Positions 23,143 through 34,001 of a DNA stretch of 64,000 nt are shown here, piece after piece. Both the position numbers and the translations under genes were made by a program. Within the stretch, counting starts at the first letter, position 1, and the number at the start of each line of letters is the position of its first letter. A model generated the notes under the pieces. That model was not told the DNA's origin. It did no database searches and was given only the letters and a program-made list of their open reading frames with translations. The stretch comes from Gautieria morchelliformis (taxonomy: Eukaryota > Basidiomycota > Agaricomycetes > Gomphales > Gomphaceae): positions 62,001 to 126,000 of the forward strand of contig WHVA01000122.1 in assembly GCA_015179125.1 (NCBI GenBank), read 5' to 3'.

Positions 23143-23299
23143 ATCGTTGTGTGGGATCAAAGGTGGGGTTTGACGCAAGTTGGCAACGGGTCACATGACT
23201 GGGGGCGATGGCGATCGGAGACCGAACGACTTGACGTATGGAAAAAAAGACCTTACCCATATTGTTGATACGTCCACAGCATGCAAGCGGCAGTTCATC

Positions 23300-23586
23300 G
23301 ACGTGTTGTCACCTGTGAGGCTTGCATGGGGTGTCAGCATGGAACGGTGGCAGACCATACAGAAATTCGTAAGCAATGACGTCCAAAGCCCACTGAAGAT
23401 AGCGTCATTAGCTGGTCAAGTTTGCCTTGGTTCACTTACCCAATCAACTGTAAGATCATCACCACTAATGCCCAAGATACTCTCTGGAGCTAAATAATCT
23501 GGTGTTCTGATGAACTTTTGATCCGCTGGCGGTGTACCCATCCCAGAATGCGAGTGTAGGTCATTGGTCAAGTCGGTTGCAAAAGA
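23300..23586 (-). pseudogene. Rim15/Cek1-like AGC kinase fragment
   Basis: The minus strand encodes QKFIRTPDYLAPESILG and SGDDLTVDW, a 47-base GT-AG intron (23393-23439), then WALDVIAYEFLYGLPPFHAD before the match ends near 23305. TPDYLAPESILG...GDDxxVDWWALGVIxYEFLYGxPPFHAxTP is the activation-segment signature of Rim15/Cek1/Ppk-type kinases, nutrient-responsive kinases of quiescence in yeasts. VGTPDY has become IRTPDY, and the catalytic loop, N-lobe and C-terminal lobe are absent. The fragment is joined in the same direction to ATG15-like exons, a fusion not expected of either gene, so I call it a duplicated or captured fragment. The retained intron argues against a cDNA copy. Confidence 0.7.
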
Positions 23587-24858
23587 CTGCAGAGGACAAT
23601 TAGAGTACATATATGATACATTGTTATATAATTTCTGAGGGAACAGGCAGTGAGTACGATAATTAGAAGAACAGAGTATGTTACGTATCGAGATTTCCAC
23701 TAGGTCAGAACTGGAAAGGACGGTGGCTTCAACTTATAGGTTGCGCCCCCGATGAACTATCGTCCTAAGTATTTCAGAACTGAGTCGGAAGTCGGAAAGT
23801 ACTGGACCAGAGGTTTGGTTGGGACTTGTGTCAGAATTGAGGCGGTAGGCGGAAGACGGAAGATGGAAGACGGAAGACTGAGATCTTGCTAGACTCGCTG
23901 TGCTAAGAACAGGAGATGGAGCGAAGGAAATCAAGTATTGAAGGTGATTATCTGATTGCAGAATAACAGACATACATGAGGGGGTTTTTATACAAAACGC
24001 AGAACAACAAGTAATGGTATGGTACTAAGCAAGTTCCGGAGGAAGCGGAAGTCGAGTAGACAATGTGTGGGAACTAACTATTGGGAACAATGGGACTACA
24101 AGGGGGGTTCAGGGTAAGGTAGAACAATGGCAAAGAACAAGGGGTCGGGAAAACATATCTGACAACGAACTACAAGGGTGACCGGATATGTGGTTTTGAT
24201 AAACGATGAAACGGGTCTGGTGGGTCCGAGCAATAGAGTCGAAAGAACAAGGGAAATGTACAAGGGGCGGAATGTCGGAAATGTCGGAGGGGCAGAATGT
24301 GTTGCGGAATATTGTGAGGGCAAAAAGGTGTGGTGGAACTGATGGTCGGAAGTCGGAAATGAACGGTCGTAACAGAGTACCACACCGTTCCAATGGGATA
24401 AAAGAGTGTATCCTCGAGGAGGCTTGCCTCCAGACAATCTTGATCGCACTCCGATCCACCAGCATAACAACCACACACTGGTTTCCATGTGAAATCAACA
24501 CGCGCGCAACAGCAAGAAAACAATAAGTTATCATTGGTTTATCTTTCCGTGCCATTAGCCCTCCACCTCCAAACAATACGGCCAATGTTCCTTTGATAGA
24601 AATAACTACGGTACTGTTGTCGGCAGTTGTGAAAACATGCCCGCAGAAGCTGTCCTCGTCTTCTTCCCAGCCAAATGGGAAGCTCTGGAAGTAAAAGGAG
24701 CATCTTACTGGTGATGAACATGACACAGGGAGAAACATACGATGTTCCAATTGTGCCCTAGATCATACCACTCGCGTCCATCTCCATTGTTGGGATAAGC
24801 GTAGGCATTGTTTGTCATCTTAGCAAGATGCAATAATGACTCCCACTATGTGTGGGGC
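23587..24858 (-). pseudogene. ATG15-like: ATG15-like vacuolar lipase fragment, split by a solo LTR in an intron
   Basis: Three exons match Atg15, the phospholipase that breaks down autophagic bodies in the vacuole. The first (about 24858-24741) reads WESLLHLAKMTNNAYAY and EWYDLGHNWNI. A 56-base intron follows (24685-24740). The second (24684-24386) reads FPFGWEEDEDSFCGHVF, STVVISIKGT, FSCCCARVDFTWKPVCGCY and DTLFYPIGT. The third (23634-23587) reads KLYNNVSYMYSN. The intron before the third exon would be about 50 bases but holds a 696-bp solo LTR and its duplication. A one-base frameshift lies near 24536 (between KDKP and NDNLLF). The GHSLGG nucleophile elbow, the rest of the lipase and the N-terminal membrane anchor are missing. 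It runs directly into kinase sequence. Family identity is secure; it is a non-functional partial copy. Confidence 0.8.
23679..24374 (-). mobile_element. Solo LTR (family L2) inside the ATG15-like intron
   Basis: 696 bp with ends TGTTACG and CGTAACA and the duplication GAGTA (23674-23678, 24375-24379). Two further copies lie at 44754 and 48873. Orientation is set by a TATAAAA-type box shared with the other copies. No coding part remains, so the superfamily is not assigned. Confidence 0.9.
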
Positions 24859-24859
24859 T

Positions 24860-25850
24860 GACTGGGAGTTGGTTCGCATGTTGAAGTAAGACTCTGTACC
24901 AAGCATCATTGGCAAGTAGTATGCGGAATCAATTGATGGTGGATGGGATCCTGGGCTGGAGTATGCCAGCGAGCGCACCGCAGCTGCTCGATCTAGCAGA
25001 ATCTGACCATCACGTGTTTGGCGATTCAGGAGACCATCCCGCTAGAAGAAAGGGTCGTCACTCACGAAGTAGCACACGAATGTGCAACAGGGACGAAGAG
25101 GATGGCGCTGCTGACCTGTCCAAACCACGGCGACCCCATCCCGAGAAAGGTTTCTGCACCGGAGGCCCCCAGGACTGTTTGTTCAAACCCTGACTCAACT
25201 TTAGATACACGTCAATGTGATCCTAAACAGTCTCATGAGCAGTATGATAGTATACGAAAGGCAAAGTAGATGGGCACCTGGCGCTCATATGGCAGAGAAG
25301 GACGAACGCGAAGTCATCTACAAGTCACCTAGTGGCCACATGCACATCGCTGTACCCATTCGACAAGTAGTATTTGCAATGTTTTCATGTGCAGGAGGCC
25401 AGCAACATGGATAGCGTGACAATAACCTGATTGGAGTACCACGCCTGGAGTGGATTGGAGGGAGATAATGCCCTCACCATATCTCACCATACACGTAACC
25501 TATATCGTGGCCTTTGTTAGTGACCCAGCCGCGTAGACTACGTTGATCCGGCATTAGTACGTCGGCCTATGCAGCTTATGGAGGTATCTGCGATATACAT
25601 CGGCCTACGCAGGCTACATAGGTAGGCCCGAGTTATGTGGCCAGCAGTAGCGCCCGTCGGCCAACGTATTTTTGGGCTCGGCTACCAGGTTTTTGGTGTT
25701 TTCTTGATCGTAATGGATGTTTGATTTCACTCGTGCAATCTATACCAGTATCCACAAGTACTTCCAGTTGCCGCCACATCACGTTCCAATAGGTGTCATG
25801 CCTGCTGTGCTCAAAGATCACGTGACCCAGCCCATATGGTCATGTGTGAT
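24860..25850. other. Stretch with no supported gene
   Basis: A plus-strand frame at 25018-25269 is open but shows no motif I recognise. TACG/TAGGCC-rich words cluster at 25520-25630. Confidence 0.35.
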
Positions 25851-25856
25851 TTGTTT

Positions 25857-26035
25857 GGACTTGTTTGAAGGCAACATCGTGGCACGGTGGGCATCTCTTC
25901 AAAGAGGCGCTTATGACACCTCACTTGCATGTCAGCATAGGCCTCAACATCCTTATTTGCACTTGTTTGTAGGCAACGTCATGGTATGCTGGGCGTCTCT
26001 TCGAACAGGCGCTTATGACACCTCACAGTTGGGGT
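25857..26035 (+). repeat. Imperfect tandem duplication, two units
   Basis: GACTTGTTTGAAGGCAAC...GGCGCTTATGACACCTCAC near 25858-25928 recurs at about 25960-26028 with substitutions. About 70 bases are conserved per unit. Confidence 0.6.
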
Positions 26036-26041
26036 TGGGGG

Positions 26042-27332
26042 CTCACCCTCAAGCTTTCGTCAATGATCCGTAATAACCAGATGCCAAGCCACGAGTGCTG
26101 AAACATGCACTTGGGGTGAGCAAGCTCGTGTGCGACAAGCCGGATGATATCCATCGCCATTTCCATGCCTTGTACTGCCAGGCGGGGGGTGAATGAGCAT
26201 GGACAAAGTTTCGTAGGCAAGATCGTCAGCGAGGGGGTCTATGCCAGAGATGCGGCTAAGAACACTGAACATAGGACAATCGATAGTAAAGGAAGGTTGA
26301 TACACCGATTTATGATGTGCGTGGAGAACACCGAAGACCCTATCCAGGGAAGAATGACCGACAGGCTTCCATTGGAATCAGACTGACCTGGACTTTGACC
26401 AGCCAGGAGTTCATTTCTGGAGACCTGTCAAAGTCTTCATATACTTGCAGCCACTGATATACTGCATGCCCTATGTAATATCCTGCATCATTAACCGTTG
26501 TTGGGTAGCTACACCTGTCGGCCCCACACTCATCTTGCAGCAATTCAGAATTGAAGACGGTTCTCACTCACCTGCACATCTGGAGCGCATCATCAAGCAT
26601 CCCAAGCACTTTTGTCTGTTCATGCTCGCCGAGGCAAGGTCATCCTTTCCCCCATTTCTTCAGGCATGATAGAAAAGTAATACAATGATGTGAGTGAGCT
26701 CCACTTTTCAGACGATCGATGGTAGCCTAACTAGGGCAGTGACCCATTGGTCAATGTCGACACCTGCAACTTCGAAGTGCTGCCCGTCCCTGGTAGAACC
26801 CAGATGCTATGGCCTTCCAAGGGGGAACTCCATTTGTCACCGAGTAGCTTGACGTAGTGGCATTTTTGCCTTTCATGGAACTCGTGTGCCAGGGAGCATC
26901 AGGTAAACGAAAGCGAATGGTCATGTGAGCGACAGGTCTGCTCACTATGGCGTATTCTTCCTTGCCATCATCAGCCATCTCTAGCTTCGGAGTGGTTATC
27001 ACTAAGACGGCTACTCAAACTGCCTCTTCTTCCATTGGAGGAGTTTTTGGATGGCCTCAACTTGAGTGCGGTTGGCAGAGGTGCAGTGAGCAGGGACTCT
27101 CGTACCCAAGGGCGCCAGGTATTCTCTTCCAACTGTATCCTTCTTCCAACCCCAAGGCTGTAACACCCCTGCATCCTCTGATTTCCTGGCACACTGGTAT
27201 AATCCTATGCGTATACAAATGTACAACACCATCAGCATTCAAATGACACCTACATGCTGTAAGCAGCAGCTAAAACACTTCCCTTACACATTGTGAAATG
27301 GGACTCTCCCCTATTCCCACGCTGCAATCTGG
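26042..27332. repeat. Duplicated block, copy 2 (partner at 5983-7542)
   Basis: Same order and orientation as copy 1, with an internal deletion of about 270 bases and a smaller one near 26335. Minus-strand exon pieces seen in copy 1 are recognisable here: LLQDECGADRCSYPTTVN at about 26550, and FSVLSRISGIDPLAD with LAHPKCMF further down. The second exon is disrupted. Confidence 0.8.
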
Positions 27333-28019
27333 GAATTGGGTTGGGTTTCTGACAGGAAATGCCTACTCCAATGCCCATGAAAGCCTTTACCCTGATAGGC
27401 ACTAATAGTGGAATTAGGACGGTGCCAAATTAGCACATAGGGGCCGACCACGGGGCTGCCAGACAATAAACCAGGAACCTGGCTGGCTTAAATGGCTCGT
27501 GGTGATGGGCATGCGGTAGGAGGCATGAGGTGCCTGCGGACTATGACATCATCAACCATGCACGTCGTGCCAATGGCCTGTGGCAATGGGAGTTTTGACG
27601 ACCACGAGTAGGAGATGGAGTCCCAGGCATCCAAATCAAAGTGTGTCCCATAAGTGACCATGAAGAAGTTAGTGATTGGTTGATGGAAGGCCGGTGGCTC
27701 AGGTTGGGAAGAGGGGCTTGGTTAAGGCACCGGGCCACGAGGCGCTCCCTCGATGAGCGGACCCGCTAATTAATGATTGAATGTTGGCGCAAGTGGCCTT
27801 GTGCAGGAAGGAAACACAATATTTAGGCTTTTTAGGCTTTTTTCAAATTGGGCGCGGCTGTATGCACAATTGCAATTGCCTGGAAGCATGTGTCAGCTTG
27901 TTTGCACTTTCACTCTGGGCCAAATGGTAACTAAAATGGTTTTATTGATGCCTTTCACGATCATATACGACAGGGTGGTCCCATATGGCGAGGATCGTGT
28001 TGTGTGCCTTGGCTATGCT
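27333..28019. other. Stretch with no supported gene
   Basis: No motif, exon pattern or element end found between the duplicated block and the LINE. Confidence 0.4.
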
Positions 28020-28181
28020 AAGTCAGCGCCGGAAAAACTTTCTCACGCCCACCATAACACCCCAAAACGCAAAAATGCCTTTTCACACACACACGACTGA
28101 TAGAATGCATGCACAGTATCGCGGACGCACCTACGAGTCTGTAAAAATCACTTCTACAAAAAGAAGCGAACCAAAAGGGTC

Positions 28182-29789
28182 ATGCCACCGAGTGCAGACC
28201 CGCCGACGCACACCGCGTCCCAACACAAGACACGAGCCAGCAACCAACAGGGTGGGAACAAGTCCAGAGCAGAGCTCCTTGCGGACCCCTACATGGCTGT
28301 ACGGACCAAGGAAGGGGCACACAACTTCCTGGACAAGCAAGGATTCTGCGCGAAAGAAGATGGACTGTCGACCGGGCTGCTCAGCTACGTACTCCTGTCA
28401 CTGGCGCACAGTACGACAGGGAAGACTCTACAGGAGGGCATAAGATCGGTCGCGGTGCTCATGGTTGACGAGGCGGCAGAGACGGCGAGGAATCTGACAG
28501 AGTTTGCTCAAGAGCTGGTGAAAGGGGCAAACAGGCGAGTGGAAGAAACAAGTGAAGAGCAAGAAGGGACGGGGGCTGGGGGAGGAGCACGAAGGACGAC
28601 GTACGCGGCGGCATTACGAGGCAACGTGCCGCTATCACACCCCAACACCCTCGCCAGAGCAAAGGCACGACAACGCCAAATCCTGATCGATAGCGACCCG
28701 AGAGCAGAGCAAAATACCCTGGTCACTCTATCCGAACAAGAGCTGGTAGCAAAGGCTAACGAGGCCATGGACCAGATAGACCGCACAGACGACACGACAG
28801 GGATAAGTTTTGTAGGGGCCAAAAAGCTCGCAAACGGAGGGATAGTCCTCGAGTTGCGCACGGCGGACGCGGCGACGTGGGTGCAAAACCACAAGAAGGA
28901 GTTCCTCGAAAAGTTCAGCGGAACGGCCATCATCAAGCACAGAGCAGTATTGGTCATAGTGGAATACGTGCCACTCACCCATTCCCCAGAAGCCCTCGCC
29001 GAATTGCAAAAGATCGAACGCAATTCAATGTTGCCAGACAATACCCTCATATCGACAAGGTGGATCAAGCCCATACACCGAAGGACAGAGGGACAAAGAT
29101 CGGCGCACATCATCGCAAGACTCGCAACCACGGAAGCAGCAAATCAGTGCATCAGAGATGGGATGATAATAGCAGGCAAACGCACCTGGGCGAGAAGAAT
29201 GAAAAAGGAGCCTAGGCGGTGCTTGAAATGCCAGAGGCACAACGCCAGGCATATGGCCGCAGAGTGCACGGAACAGGAAAAATGCGGCACATGCGGCAAG
29301 CCCCACAGGACAGCGGAATGCGAGGAGATAGATCCTAGCAAGTTCAAGTGTGTAAACTGCGATCAATATGGCCACGCAGCATGGGACCGAACATGCCCTA
29401 CCTTCAAAGCGGCATGTCAAGCGGTGGAAAGGATGGATGCAGAACACACCTACAAGTACTTCCCTGGAGACAGCCCCTGGACCTGGGAGCAACAGGGAGA
29501 CGTGGGACAAGTGGAAGACACAGGAGAGCTGTTAAAGAAGCTTCAGGCGCAAGAAACGACCAGGGGACAGAATGTAGAAATGCAACAGCAGGGAGGGTGG
29601 ACTGTGGAGAAGAGGGGAAGGAGGCAATCGGAGGGAAACAGAGGGGGTAACCCACCGAGAGGACATCACGACGCTGGCTGGGAGAGCAGGGAACGCCGGC
29701 AGACAAGGCTAGATGAATATGGAGTAAGGGGCGAACCATCTGAACGACAACAACAGGGAGACAACGACTCGGACCTATACTGTGGATGA
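28182..29789 (+). CDS. LINE ORF1 protein (nucleic-acid-binding, 535 residues)
   Basis: The frame is uninterrupted from the ATG at 28182. The N-terminal third is polar. The middle carries an RRM-like or esterase-less ORF1 segment (EYVPLTHSPEALAELQKIE), followed by three Cys/His knuckles at about residues 346-405: CLKCQRHNARHMAAEC, CGTCGKPHRTAEC and CVNCDQYGHAAWDRTC. The C-terminus is Gln/Arg/Gly-rich. In this family ORF1 coats the element RNA and forms the RNP that travels to the target. The stop overlaps the ORF2 start as ATGA (29786-29789), which suggests termination-reinitiation for ORF2. ORF1 looks intact, so it could still make protein. Confidence 0.9.
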   Translation: MPPSADPPTHTASQHKTRASNQQGGNKSRAELLADPYMAVRTKEGAHNFLDKQGFCAKEDGLSTGLLSYVLLSLAHSTTGKTLQEGIRSVAVLMVDEAAETARNLTEFAQELVKGANRRVEETSEEQEGTGAGGGARRTTYAAALRGNVPLSHPNTLARAKARQRQILIDSDPRAEQNTLVTLSEQELVAKANEAMDQIDRTDDTTGISFVGAKKLANGGIVLELRTADAATWVQNHKKEFLEKFSGTAIIKHRAVLVIVEYVPLTHSPEALAELQKIERNSMLPDNTLISTRWIKPIHRRTEGQRSAHIIARLATTEAANQCIRDGMIIAGKRTWARRMKKEPRRCLKCQRHNARHMAAECTEQEKCGTCGKPHRTAECEEIDPSKFKCVNCDQYGHAAWDRTCPTFKAACQAVERMDAEHTYKYFPGDSPWTWEQQGDVGQVEDTGELLKKLQAQETTRGQNVEMQQQGGWTVEKRGRRQSEGNRGGNPPRGHHDAGWESRERRQTRLDEYGVRGEPSERQQQGDNDSDLYCG

Positions 29790-32700
29790 GTGAAGACAAC
29801 ACTCCCAGAAAACACTTGCGAGTCAGACAACAGAACGTCAACAAGTCACTCACAGCGACCGCGGATCTCCTAGCTAAGTGCAATCCCAATATATTTGACA
29901 TAGTGGCAATACAAGAGCCCTACATTGACTTCCTCGGAAACTCCAGAGCCACACCGCAGTGGTACACGATATACCCAAGAACGCACTACAAAGACAAAAC
30001 CAAACGAACGAGGTCCATGATACCGATCAACAAGAATACAATAACGAATGACTGGGCGGCAGTGGACGTAGGATCGCCAGACATAACAGCGGTCAGAATA
30101 AAGACCAGAGCCGGTAACGTACTATTATACAACATATATTGTGACTGCACCCACTCTAACAGCATAAGAGACCTACAAAGACACATAAGAGACAGCGAGA
30201 AAAGAGACCGGGGACAGGACAAAGACATTTGCGGGAGCGTATGGCTAGGGGACTTCAATAGACACCATCCGATGTGGGACGAAAACAGGAACTCGCACCT
30301 ATTTACTTGCAACAACTTAGATGAGGCGCAACTGCTGCTAAACGCGATCGTGGACCATGACATGCAGATGGCTTTACCGAAAGAGACACCAACGCTAAGA
30401 GCCATGTCCACTGGAAATTACACATGAACTGACAACGTCTTTATCTCCACAGAAATGATGGAACAACTCGTTAGCTGCAGAACCATGCCAGAGGATCAAC
30501 CAGCCAAGAGCAACCACTTCCCCGTTGACACGACGATAGATATCTCACTAAGGAAGATCGAATACGCCCCCAAATCCAACTTCAGACAAGCCGACTGGAA
30601 GGAGTTCAACAAGGAACTCGAAGCCAGCCTGAAAAGCAGGATTAGCGACCCAACACCAGGGAACAAGGCGCACTTCCAAAGGAACCTCGAGATACTCACG
30701 GAAGTCATCGTGGAGACAGTGGAGGAACTGGTACCCAAAACTAAGTCCTCTCTGTACATGAAGCGATGGTGGTCGCTGGAACTGACCAAAACCAGAGAGG
30801 AAACCAGGAGAACGGGGAGGAAAGCATACGCCAGACGGCACGATCTCACAGACCGTGTGCACGAGCAATACAGAAGCGCAAGAAGTGACTACGCAAACAA
30901 AATAGAAAAAGCAAAACGAGAGCATTGGGAGGCGTTTCTAGAAGAAGTCGACCAAAAGACAGTCTTGACAGCCCACAAGCCCACAAGTACGCCTCAGCAG
31001 ACCCAACTGACGGAGCACGGACGCGTATACCAACCCTAACGGCAAAAAGAGACGACGGGTCCAAGTGGGTAGCAGAAACCAACGAACAGAAGGCGGACAT
31101 GCTTTTCAGCATGTTCTTCCCAGGCGAGAGCAGACACTGAAGCAATACAGGAGGACTACCGATACCCACAACCGGCCTTCGACTACGCTCCGATAACAGA
31201 CGACCAAATTGGGAGAGCAGTAGACAGACTCAACCCTTTCAAGGCCCCCGGAGCGAACCGTATCCCTAACATTTTGATAAAACAATGTATTGACACGCTC
31301 CTACCCTACATAGGCCCACTATACCGCGCTACATTCGAACTCGACATCTACCCGGCGAAATGGAGAGACTCCACCACTCGAGTGCTCCGCAAGCCAGGGA
31401 AGAGTGACTACACGCTGCCAGGGTCATATAGACCCATAGCCCTACTAGACACAATAGGCAAAGTCCTGTCAGCCTGCGTAGCGGAGGACATAGTCAAGAT
31501 GACAGAGAGGTACCACCTACTGCCAAAGAATCACTTCGGATGTAGACCAGGACGCACCACTACCGACGCCATCCACTACACCGTGGCAACAGCCAAGGAC
31601 GCCTAGAGAAAAGGAAGAGTGTTAGGGCTGTTATTCTTGGACATCAAGGGGGCTTTCCCCAGCATTGTGTTGGATCGACTGACTCACAACATGCGTTGCA
31701 GGGGAATCCCACAGGAGTACACCAAATGGATATGGAGAAGGGTGGAAAACAGGGCTACCATGGTAAGCTTCGACGACTTCGACGCCCCAGCCAGAGTGGT
31801 CGGCCGAGGAATGGACCAAGGGTGTCCAGTCTCTGTGATAGCGTACCAGTTCTATAACGCAGATCTAATCGAGATGATCAACCGGAAGAATGGGGAGGAT
31901 TGCGTAGGTTTCGTCGATGACACTACGCTGATGGCAGAAGGAAGAGACCTACAGGAGGCATTCGACAAGTTGAAGAGCATCATGTGCAGAAAGGACAGAG
32001 CCAGCGACTGGGCAGAGCGACACCAATGCACCTTCGCGGTGGACAAGTTTGGACTCATGGGACTCACCAGGAGATGTGAACGGGATCTGGGGAAGCCTAA
32101 CAAGAGCAGGCCGATAACCAGACCATCCATAACAATAGGTCGACAGGTCATAGAGCCCGTAGCCGCACATAAGTTCCTAGGTGTGATAATTGATCAGGAA
32201 CTGCGGTTCAAGGACCACACCAACTACGCGTTGAAGAAGGGGGACATGTACATCGCACAGTACAAGAGACTTGCAAAGCCAACAAAGGGGACGACAGCTA
32301 AGTACATGAGAAGATTTTACCTAGCTGTAGCGATCCCCAGGATGCTGTACGCCGCTGATGTGTTCCTCATCCCAGGCACAAAGCACAGCAAAGGGACAAA
32401 AGGGAGCATCAACAAATTAGCGAGGGTGCAGAGACAGGCAGCGATATCCATAACAGGAGCAATGTCTACAACGGCGAACGACATACTCGACACCCACGCC
32501 AATCTACACCCATTCCCACTGCTAGTTGCAAAGATTATCCATCGAGCGACAACGAGGATAGCTTGCTTGCCGTCAACACACCCATTGGCGCCTAAGGCCT
32601 GCAAGGCAGCAACGAGATACATACGGAGGCACAGATCACCATTACATGAGATCCTCCACGCATTCGAACTACGACCAGAAGCGATGGAAAAGATCCAAAC

Positions 32701-33712
32701 CATCGTGCACGGGCCAAAATGGGTGCCATCGTTCCAGATACGTATACCCAAAGATGAGCAGCAAGCCATTGACGAGCTCTTGACAGATCCCGAAGACGTC
32801 GTAGTCTACACGGACGGGTCGTGCATAGAGGGTGGGGTAGGAGCGGCAGCAGTTCTATACAGGGGGGGGGTGGAGAAGCAGGTAGTGAGGCTATACTTAG
32901 GGGAGGAGCACAAGCACACGGTATTCGAAGCAGAGCTAGTCGGAGCGGCCATGGGAGCCAAACTGCTGAACACCGAGAGGGCGAGGAGGTACGTTATAGT
33001 GGCAGACAACCAAGTGGCTATACAAACCACCAGAAGAGAGAAGGCGATATTGGCACAATTTCTGATAAATGTGCTACACAGACAGATCCAAGGAGTCACT
33101 GAGCAGCAGCCCGGGGCGAAAGTGATAATGAGATGGGTGCCAGGGCACGAAGGGGTAGAGGGAAACGAGAGGGCGGATGAGGAGGCCAAGAGAGCGGCAA
33201 GAGGAGAGTCAAGCGAGGAGAGATTCGTGCCAATTGAATGCAGAGGGAACCTGCCCAGGAGCAAAGCGGCCGAGCTACAGCGCTTCCAAAAAAGCATACG
33301 ACAGGAGGCGAAAGCAACGTTCGATAGGTCCCCGCGAGCACGCATAGCGCACAAGATCCATCCATCCATCCCATCCGCAGCGTATGCCAGACTCAGCCAA
33401 GAGCTACCAAGAAGACATGCGGCGCTCAATAAGCACCTACACAAAATAGGAAAGGCAGACTCACCGCTGTGCCCAGCCTGCGAGAAAGCGGAGGAAACAG
33501 TCTACCACTACCTTTTTAGATGTCCGGCATACGACAAACACAGACAGGAGTTACGGAAGCAGCTGCGGAGGGGAGCCGCGATGGCAGAAACTCTACTGGG
33601 AAGGCCAAAGGCGATGAAACACCTGTTCAGGTACATTCAAGCCACCAAGAGATTCACTAAAACGCATGGAGAACTGGCATTGCCACTGCAACGGGAGGAG
33701 GGCAGGAAGTAG
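29786..33712 (+). pseudogene. LINE ORF2 (endonuclease, reverse transcriptase, RNase H), broken
   Basis: The AP-endonuclease is at 29786-30470 (VAIQEPYIDF, then WLGDFNRHHPMWD). A linker follows, then the reverse transcriptase at about 31230-32200 with LLFLDIKGAFPSI, GMDQGCPVS and the catalytic pair in GFVDDTTLM (31916-31921). RNase H is at about 32800-33195 (VYTDGSCIEGG, ADNQVA, NERADEEA) and a C-terminal zinc motif at about 33470-33540 (CPACEKAEETVYHYLFRC). The frame is broken by a TGA at 30425 (probably an old Arg or Trp codon), a frameshift near 30980 where CACAAGCC is locally repeated, another near 31130, and a TAG at 31604 in place of Trp. Both stops fit C-to-T type transitions. It cannot supply its own enzyme. 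Confidence 0.9.
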
Positions 33713-33912
33713 AAGGCAGAAACTGGGGGGCAGGCAGGGAGGAGCGCGATGAATCAGAAAACCTCGCCAACCAAAGGCATGGACAAGCTCGGGGCTTCGC
33801 CCGCAGAGCACAAGCAGAGATAGAAGCAGAAAGGGCAGAAAGAGCAATCCTGTGGACCGGGGCTTTGTAGAAAATTTGTCTTACATAGGGCCTTGCCCTA
33901 AAAGACATAAAA

Positions 33913-33916
33913 TTGG

Positions 33917-33990
<74 letters not shown>
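33913..33990 (+). repeat. (TAA)n tail of the LINE
   Basis: About 25 TAA units directly before the 3' target-site duplication. This tail is left by target-primed reverse transcription in I-like elements and is not an independent microsatellite. Confidence 0.85.
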
Positions 33991-33992
<2 letters not shown>

Positions 33993-34001
33993 GTCAGCGC
34001 C

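Larger units (their letters stand above)
28031..33990 (+). mobile_element. Full-length LINE (non-LTR retrotransposon), Tad1/I group
   Basis: The element is flanked by an 11-bp direct repeat AAGTCAGCGCC (28020-28030 and 33991-34001), which fixes both ends. It has a 151-bp 5' UTR, ORF1 with zinc knuckles, ORF2 with AP-endonuclease, reverse transcriptase and RNase H, a short 3' UTR and a tail of about 25 TAA units. RNase H plus a TAA-repeat tail is typical of the I/Tad superfamily. Full length and perfect duplications mean a fairly recent insertion, but ORF2 is now broken. Confidence 0.95.

Noticed and set aside
25018-25269. Coding frame with a possible HExxH-like look (HEVAHE)
   Set aside because: The spacing and context do not fit a metalloprotease, and no flanking domain is seen.
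32806-33444. Long minus-strand reading frames over the LINE
   Set aside because: They are antisense shadows of the RNase H region and show no motif of their own.
33913-33990. Independent TAA microsatellite
   Set aside because: It sits exactly between the LINE 3' UTR and its target-site duplication, so it is the element's tail.
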